Below are positions 57,790 through 64,000 of a DNA stretch of 64,000 bases, in pieces. The DNA comes from Trichobilharzia szidati. Taxonomy: Eukaryota; Platyhelminthes; Trematoda; Strigeidida; Schistosomatidae. The stretch lies in assembly GCA_944472155.2 (NCBI GenBank), contig OX235277.1:18114804-18178803 (forward strand). Reading direction: 5' to 3'. The translations under genes and the position numbers were made by a program. The notes under the pieces were generated by a model that made no database searches, was not told the DNA's origin, and saw only the letters and a program-made list of their open reading frames with translations. Each line of letters opens with the position of its first letter. Positions within the stretch are counted from its first letter, which is position 1.

Positions 57790-59980
57790 TATATGTATAT
57801 ATAAAGGTGAAGGGAATATCTAAGGTATGCAATGCTGAGGTAAACAATTTCTTGGATTGGTGATTCTCGAAGAACACCATTCACTGGATTGTCTTAGATA
57901 AGTACATTTATGTAACATCAAATTCAGATTTCCGAGGTGTACTAACTTTCAGACACGAAACTTAAGCATTTGAATTCAGTTTCATCATTTACACGTCAAG
58001 TCTGTAGACATATTGACAGCGAAGCAGTACGAGGTGTATCGAAGAAAATAATATACGACAGAACAACAACTGAAATTAATCATCATTGGACTTCAGAATT
58101 GATGGGAGAGGCAGTTTCCTCATATTCGTGAAAATAATAAAATTTTAACCTACTCATTTTCACTGCTTTATGTTCTCATTTTTTTTCTGACAAAGTCTGT
58201 CGGTGGCATAGCGGTTAGGACGCTCGCCGACCATGCACATGGTCCGGGGTTCGGTCCCCGGCCGACGCATTCCTTTACCTCACTATGTCAGAAATAATGC
58301 TGGTGAAGATGAAAGGTTGGGCATGAGGCTAGCAACCCCATCCTGTAAAATAAACACTGCTACAGAAACTTCAAGCTAGTAGCTTGTTCCACTGGGGAAC
58401 GTGAAGGAAAAAAAATCTTTCTGACAAAGTGCTCAACATATAAATTTTATATTCGTTATCCTTAGATGATATAATTGGTGAGATCGGATAGTTTGATGCA
58501 TTAAGACAGCTTGTATTTCCTACATATATATGCTTCCTCTAAAGATCCTAAGGATGCCTACATTGTAAATATTTGACTCAATGGAGTAACGCAGATTAAA
58601 ACTGACAATGCGATTTCACTGTATCCGGTTATAGATGTCGTATCATGTTTGTATTCGTATTTGCCACATGTATTCATTCAACCTTCAAAGAGCTAAATTA
58701 AAAGAAAGAAATTCACGTGTGAGAATTCTCTGGTACGATGGCGATGGCCTCAGGCAGTGATTTGTATCGAAAGAAAAAAATACTGAAAATATTAATATTG
58801 GAATAGCATACGAATGCAGTGAATATCTCGAGTATACGACCCACAAAATAACAATATTTTGCATTGTTGTTTCAAGATAAACACCATTCGACTTCACATA
58901 TGAAAGAAATTTATTTGACTGATTTCGAATCTAGATTTCTGGAATGTGCAACCAGTACCAACTTTTAGGCATGAACACTTGATATTTGAATTCATTTTCA
59001 GTACTTACACGTCTAATCAGTATACGTTTTGTCATAAGATAACGGGAAATCCATCGATGAAAGTAATACCAAACAGAAAAGCCACTAAGAAAATCATCAC
59101 TAGACTTCAGAAGTATCGCAATATACAGTTATCCATGAGACTTTTATTAATGGCATATCAAATCTGAAAACATTGGTAAAAAATACTGCAGACGCCTCCG
59201 TTGAAGTTAAATTTGACTTAGCAAACAGTGAAATCCTCGGTCAAGGCGGTTTCGTTCGATGGAATATTGCCCTACATTTTTAGAAATCTATTTAGTTTTA
59301 TCTGACTCACTTCCTCAGAATAATTGCTAAAACACTGCCATCATTTATGATTAAAATTATTGCACGCATGGGATTTCCCTGGTGAGCGATATGAAAATCA
59401 TGCATATGATTAGCTTTGATTTTTAGAAAAGAAAGACTTTTTCAATTACTCTTTGAAATCCACAGATGACAAGTTCTCGATTTCCAGAGATAAACGATCC
59501 GGAAATATTTGTGTTTTATTCGTATTAGATATGATTATGGATATTGTGTTAGTAGAATTATCATATATGCCACATGCATTCTTTCTGCATTCAGGTGGGT
59601 AAAGTAAAATGTAGAAGTGGATCTGTATCAGAATCCACTGCATTGTTCAGCTATTTGTCTGAATACCTAGAAGACTTATTTTGTAAAAATCTATATATGT
59701 GCAGGGAGTATCTGGAGTACGCAATCCTGTGACGGAAAACTTCTCCGATTGTTGATTCCCAAAGAACATCATTCTCCTTGTTATGTCACAGAAATGTATT
59801 TAACTAATTTCGTATTGAGATTTCCTATTTGCGTGAGGTATTTTGATTTTCATACACCAACATTCAATATTTGAATCCAGTTTTATTATTTACACGTATT
59901 GATTGACTGCAAATAATCGTGTAATTTATCAATGAATATATCATGAGACACGACTTCAAGCGAAATAAAAACTTATTATA
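57790..59980 (+). repeat. Three diverged direct copies of a ~0.9-1 kb noncoding unit
   Basis: The anchor block ATTTGAATTCAGTTTC..TTTACACGTC occurs at about 57969, ATTTGAATTCATTTTCAG..TTACACGTC at about 58973, and ATTTGAATCCAGTTTT..TTACACGTA at about 59871. In each copy it is preceded at a constant distance by AGATTTC and, about 100 bp upstream, by GAACA(C/T)CATTC or AACACCATTC. Spacing is about 1.0 and 0.9 kb; the first interval contains the SINE at 58198-58417 (220 bp). Old tandem duplication is the simplest reading. Confidence 0.6.
58198..58417 (+). mobile_element. tRNA-headed SINE, tail type B, with TSD
   Basis: A 13-bp target-site duplication, TTTCTGACAAAGT, at 58185-58197 and 58418-58430. 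The head has A-box TGGCATAGCGGTTAGGA and a perfect T-arm CCGGGGTTCGGTCCCCGG. The tail ends in TTGTTCCACTGGGGAAC (hairpin) and GAAGGAAAAAAAA. It is the cleanest type B copy and defines both ends of the family. Confidence 0.93.
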
Positions 59981-60029
59981 CAAGTGTTGGTTTGAAAGGA
60001 TTTTATTTCACTGGTTAAAGGATTTAGTC

Positions 60030-60180
60030 ATGAGTATACACCTGTTAGTGACCCAATGAAACACCTGAGAGTACTGGAGAGCTGTTTTGTCTTAACACTG
60101 GAGTCTTCAGCAGTGCCAGCTTACCGAGTTTCGAACTCCGGACGTTCCGGTATGTAGGCGAACTCTTAGTTTCATTTTAG
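60030..60180. repeat. Dispersed repeat, related to 8511-8720
   Basis: Shares ordered blocks GAACTCCGG and GAACTCTTAG with 8590-8620. On the minus strand a CTGAAGA block (about 60114-60108) occupies the place of CTGATGA in the other copy, but GAAA is replaced by AAAA. Confidence 0.4.
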
Positions 60181-62930
60181 CATCAGCGGTATGTTTCATA
60201 TTCGTTGTTTTCAATTTAGGCTTTACTAGATGTGAGTGATTTTGTCATTTTTTTGTTCTTATTATAATCTGTCTGCTTATTTGTTTTTAAATAGTCTTTT
60301 TCAACTCTTTTTTCGGACGGTTAACAAGCTTTTATGTACTCATTACTTGATTTTCTCTATGTGTACAATGGATGCGAAAACCGTCGCATCTCGTGCAGGT
60401 TTTAATCAACGTACTGGTTCAAGAACATTTTTCTTAACATTTTTCTACTCTATCAATATTTCCGCAGCAGTAATCGTTGGCCAGTTCTTTCCAAATGGTT
60501 TTTGTCTTCTACCAGACTTGCTTTATGCGCCGCAATCCGATTTATCTTTAGTTTCAAGGAAAAAGAACTGTTAGCTATGGTAACGAGTCTACAGGGAATT
60601 TTTTTCCTGGTGTGCACTCCATAAAACACTCAGGGTCATTAATTCGACAACAGTCATCAAGTTTTGTATCTCTTTCTTTTCGGTAAGTGTGGTGTATCTC
60701 TCTACTGATTTCAGAGTAGTGAATTTCTGTTTTATTACATTGATTAAGGGTAGATATCCCCATCCGCTCCACTTGTAACTGAACAATACTGACGAGGTAA
60801 GTACAGCAGAAAAATCACTCGTGGACCTTGAACCCTTCCAAATACCTTTCACTGGTACATCAAACGCCTAATCACTTGGTCTACTGTGTAATCGGGTACG
60901 CCACTGTCAAGAAAACCATCGATGGTATCATACTAGCATCGAAGATAAAACTCCGTCTGGTAACCAGAAAGTAGTGAATAGGTACATAACTCGTTCTAAT
61001 GATTTCCACCGACTGATGTCCCAACAATTCAACACGTGCATTTCAAATCTTGAATAAAACCGTAATAAAAGTGAGATATTAGTGCTTTAATGTGTTAATT
61101 AAATAACCCACTTGAAGTCCATGATGGTCTGCACAATCAGTGACTCCTGCTTGCATAGGTTTACTCTACTAGATATCTCGTGCCGTGAACTACTTTCAGT
61201 ATTCACTTCTGCATTTATAAGATGAGCCCTACGCCAACCAAATTTAGATAATACTGATAGACTGTAGGGATAGATTTATGAAAGAACTCGCAGGAGAATG
61301 AGTGCCAGTACTGCTTACTTGATACTGGACAATGATTCACGAAGTCGACTGAAATAATTGTTTACCCTAAAATAATTCACGTATTCATTATGACTACTAC
61401 TAAACCTTAAAAGTAATATAAGTTATTCTAGAAAAATAATGCTTTGACATTTAGCGAAGAATATCAATTTCACTCCAACCATTTTCAAAGTTTAATGTGG
61501 GATGCATAAATCTGAATATATCTACATCTATATATACATATATATTAACTGAACCAAGAATAACGATACGCAAGGCAATGATAAGTTTTTGCAAATTATA
61601 CTGTGAATGCTGATATGTACTAATATATTTATTATTAAGACTTTAAGGAATGTCCCGCCATCATTTAATGTTAGTTTTTCTCTTACCACCACTTCTAGCG
61701 AGTCTAACATTAGCACCACTTATCACAGTCTTATTGAAAATGTCACTACGAAATTGGTAAAGTTGCAGTGGGTTGAAATTAAGAAGATACATCAATCGAC
61801 CTAATATGAAAGTTCCAAATGTCAGCCAGGGGAAAATCATACTCAAATGTTCCCACCAAATTTTTAAGAATACTAATCAAGCCAGATTCTAAGAATTCAT
61901 TATAAATTTAAAAGAGGAGAGCGAAATCCTTGTCAAGGATAAACTTAGGAGGGTAGGTAGACGAAATGCCTGGAAATAATTCTGATGACATTTGACTCGT
62001 TTATCACTTCTCATAAAATCAGGTGAATTTCTACAATTAAAGTTTTGCATTTAACTATTGCTGACCATTTTCTTACATCAATAGATATACAATCACTACA
62101 GAATCTCAAGGTCGACCAATTCAACCGCGTAGTAAAGCAGACAGCTGAGTTATGTGTTCAAAAACCTTGAATATACTTCATCACTGTGGAATGATTCAAG
62201 GGTTTTTCTTCAATTCTCAATTTTCACTACAATTTATGTATCGTTCCTTTTGAGTATGTAGCAAATATCATGAATGTAAATGACATATCATTGGAAGAAG
62301 TATCTGAGCATGTCACTGTCTACTCCGACGCTTGCCTTTGTTGTCGAAATCACCTAAACTTCATAAGGCCAGCGATGAGAATACGTTCAATTATTTCACC
62401 TTCAAATAAACTTCCATTCATGAACACAGAAAGATAGGTTAGTGATCCCTAACACTTTTTGATATGTCTCTCAATGAAGAACTTAATAATACTTGATTGC
62501 ACGTACTTCATTATGTAGGAAAAAAAGTAGTGCTGCCCTTGGTAATTTACAGAAGAGCGCAAAGTTAAGAATATTGTTGATTCCAATAGGATAGACAGAG
62601 TTTATAGTGGTATAAAGTAACATCGGTTTTTCAGAAGTTACCGAAGTATTAGTAGATAGTCAACTGGATCACTGGTTGGGAAGTTTTATTTGATTCTCAT
62701 GACTTCAACAGAATCAGAGTACTTATAATGTGTTTATAAACTTTAGACTTTATAACGCGTCAACAAAGTGTTACTAGGATAATAACATTAATGATATCAA
62801 AAGATACTTAAAATCGAAATTTTAATTCCAAGTGGTGTGTCATTCAAAGTGGTGTGCAAATTAAGCCCTTTGCGTTCCGGGGGCACCTGAGTGGAAGCCG
62901 GAATTTACGTCACTTGGAGAAGTAGGCAGT
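60181..62930. other. No gene recognised
   Basis: A + strand frame at 60236-60574 (112 codons) is hydrophobic at both ends, but has no recognisable motif, and its neighbourhood shows no gene signals. The remaining frames are short. Confidence 0.45.
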
Positions 62931-62948
62931 ATTGTGAAAATACTTCCG

Positions 62949-63325
62949 TGTATTTATATCAAATGGATGGGAAAGTTCCGGAATAATTTCCGGTTAGGGG
63001 TCAAATAATTAAAAATTACAATTAGGAGTTAGAATGCCATAATACACAGTGGGATGGGTAAAACTCAAACAAAGCAGAATAGTAACTAAGAAGATTGACA
63101 TTGTGCAACTGAGTTTAACCCATCCCCCTGTTTATTATGGCATTCTAATTCTTAATGGTAATTTTATTAATTTGACCCCTAACCAGAAGATATTCTGGAA
63201 CGTTCCCTTCCATTTGATTTAAATACACCAATGTACAGCATAGATGATGAAAACGTCGAAGAGAAAATTTTCTTCCCTGCAACTGTTTTGTAACCATTTA
63301 GAACAAACCTGTATATTCCGTGATT
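62949..63325. mobile_element. Palindromic element, shortened relative of 24680-25705
   Basis: Arms about 62949-63072 and 63115-63228 are inverted copies around a loop of about 45 bp. The right side continues with the outer arm sequence (GAAAATTTTC, GCAACTGTTTT) and the conserved TGTATATTCCG end, while the left side lacks the outer ~65 bp. The flanks TGAAAATACTTCCG (62935-62948) and TGAAAGTACTTCCG (63326-63339) match at 13 of 14 positions, consistent with a target-site duplication. Confidence 0.8.
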
Positions 63326-63339
63326 TGAAAGTACTTCCG

Positions 63340-64000
63340 ATTATGTCTAGGATAAGATTTTTTGTAAGGAGACAAACAAGCATGCATCGAATATATTTGT
63401 GTACAACTGTGTAACTTCAAAGTTCACAAGTTTGAAGATTATCTTTTCTTCCTTAAAAGCATCGAAACACCCGTTTCACAAGAATATTTTCCCCGATTTT
63501 TCATGCTCAATAAATTTACAGCTAGTCAAAAGAAGTAACTCTATAGAAAGCTACAAGCAGGTTTCACTTCTACCTAGTTTGACAAGCAATATTTGGCACG
63601 CATCAAGTGAGACAATATCACAATAAGTGAATCATGATTTTGAAACTAACAACCACCCGATGACTTTCACATATTAATAGCATATCAGATACACGTTAGT
63701 AATAATTAGTCAAAAGTAAAATACAAGAGGTGTTGTAAACAGCTGATATGGTAGGATATAAAGGTGTACGTGAACAATAAACATGTGAAAATAAATGATT
63801 TTATTTACACTTTACTTACTCTCACACTTCTATCTATTGTACATTGGTCTCTGAGATTCCCCTCACATCTTTCCATGATTTCGTTGATTCACGGAAAGGA
63901 GTGAGAATAAGCATTTATAAGGGTGAGTATTGTGAGATATGACAGGTTATGTAATACCGAGTTACTAATAGAGTGAATAATTCACAGCGTGCATGAAGTA
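63340..64000. other. No gene seen
   Basis: AT-rich sequence to the window end; a 75-codon + frame at 63399-63626 is unsupported. Confidence 0.45.

Noticed and set aside
60236..60574. 112-codon hydrophobic frame
   Set aside because: Hydrophobic residues (Phe, Leu, Tyr) are expected from T-rich DNA; no signal-peptide-plus-domain organisation.

Overview
The window reads as non-coding, repeat-rich, AT-rich animal DNA. It is most likely from a blood fluke (family Schistosomatidae). The argument for this is the mixture of elements: RTE-clade (SR2-like) retroposons, a CR1/Jockey-like LINE, Penelope-like element (PLE) remnants with GIY-YIG endonuclease domains, and a tRNA-headed SINE carrying the hammerhead ribozyme typical of the schistosome Sm-alpha family. 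The genus assignment is an inference. I found no convincing host gene, exon, rRNA or functional tRNA gene. Nearly all the short open frames are chance frames or lie inside transposon remnants.

Layout. 1-10 kb: mostly featureless AT-rich DNA with a (TA)n tract, one 5'-truncated and internally deleted RTE copy (5046-5737), an RTE scrap near 7.4 kb and a small foldback repeat (9066-9208). 10-12.6 kb: a tRNA-like SINE, a broken CR1/Jockey-like LINE and a second SINE. 13-19 kb: low information, with a PLE endonuclease relic at 14.7-15.1 kb. 19.4-24.3 kb: an RTE copy with perfect target-site duplication (TSD), a PLE 3' end with GIY-YIG domain and hammerhead-like motif, and a long decayed RTE. 24.68-25.71 kb: a near-perfect palindrome with 385-bp arms. 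26-36 kb: SINEs, a PLE relic, a long decayed RTE and an Sm-alpha-like SINE with a decayed hammerhead. 37-47 kb: three RTE copies. 47-52 kb: nearly empty. 51.7-57 kb: a PLE terminal motif with hammerhead geometry, an RTE 3' fragment and a LINE with an uninterrupted 933-codon ORF that nevertheless lacks two catalytic residues. 57-64 kb: SINEs, three diverged direct copies of a roughly 0.9-1 kb unit and a shorter relative of the palindrome.

How the parts relate. The autonomous families (RTE, CR1/Jockey-like, PLE) are all inactive here as far as can be read. One of the two SINE tail types ends in the same small hairpin as the RTE elements, so the RTE machinery probably moved it. Eight of ten RTE copies lie on the minus strand. 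The least expected object is the palindrome family (24.7, 52.4 and 62.9 kb). Two of its copies are flanked by 13-14 bp direct repeats and one lacks part of its 5' side, which is compatible with retroposition of a hairpin RNA.
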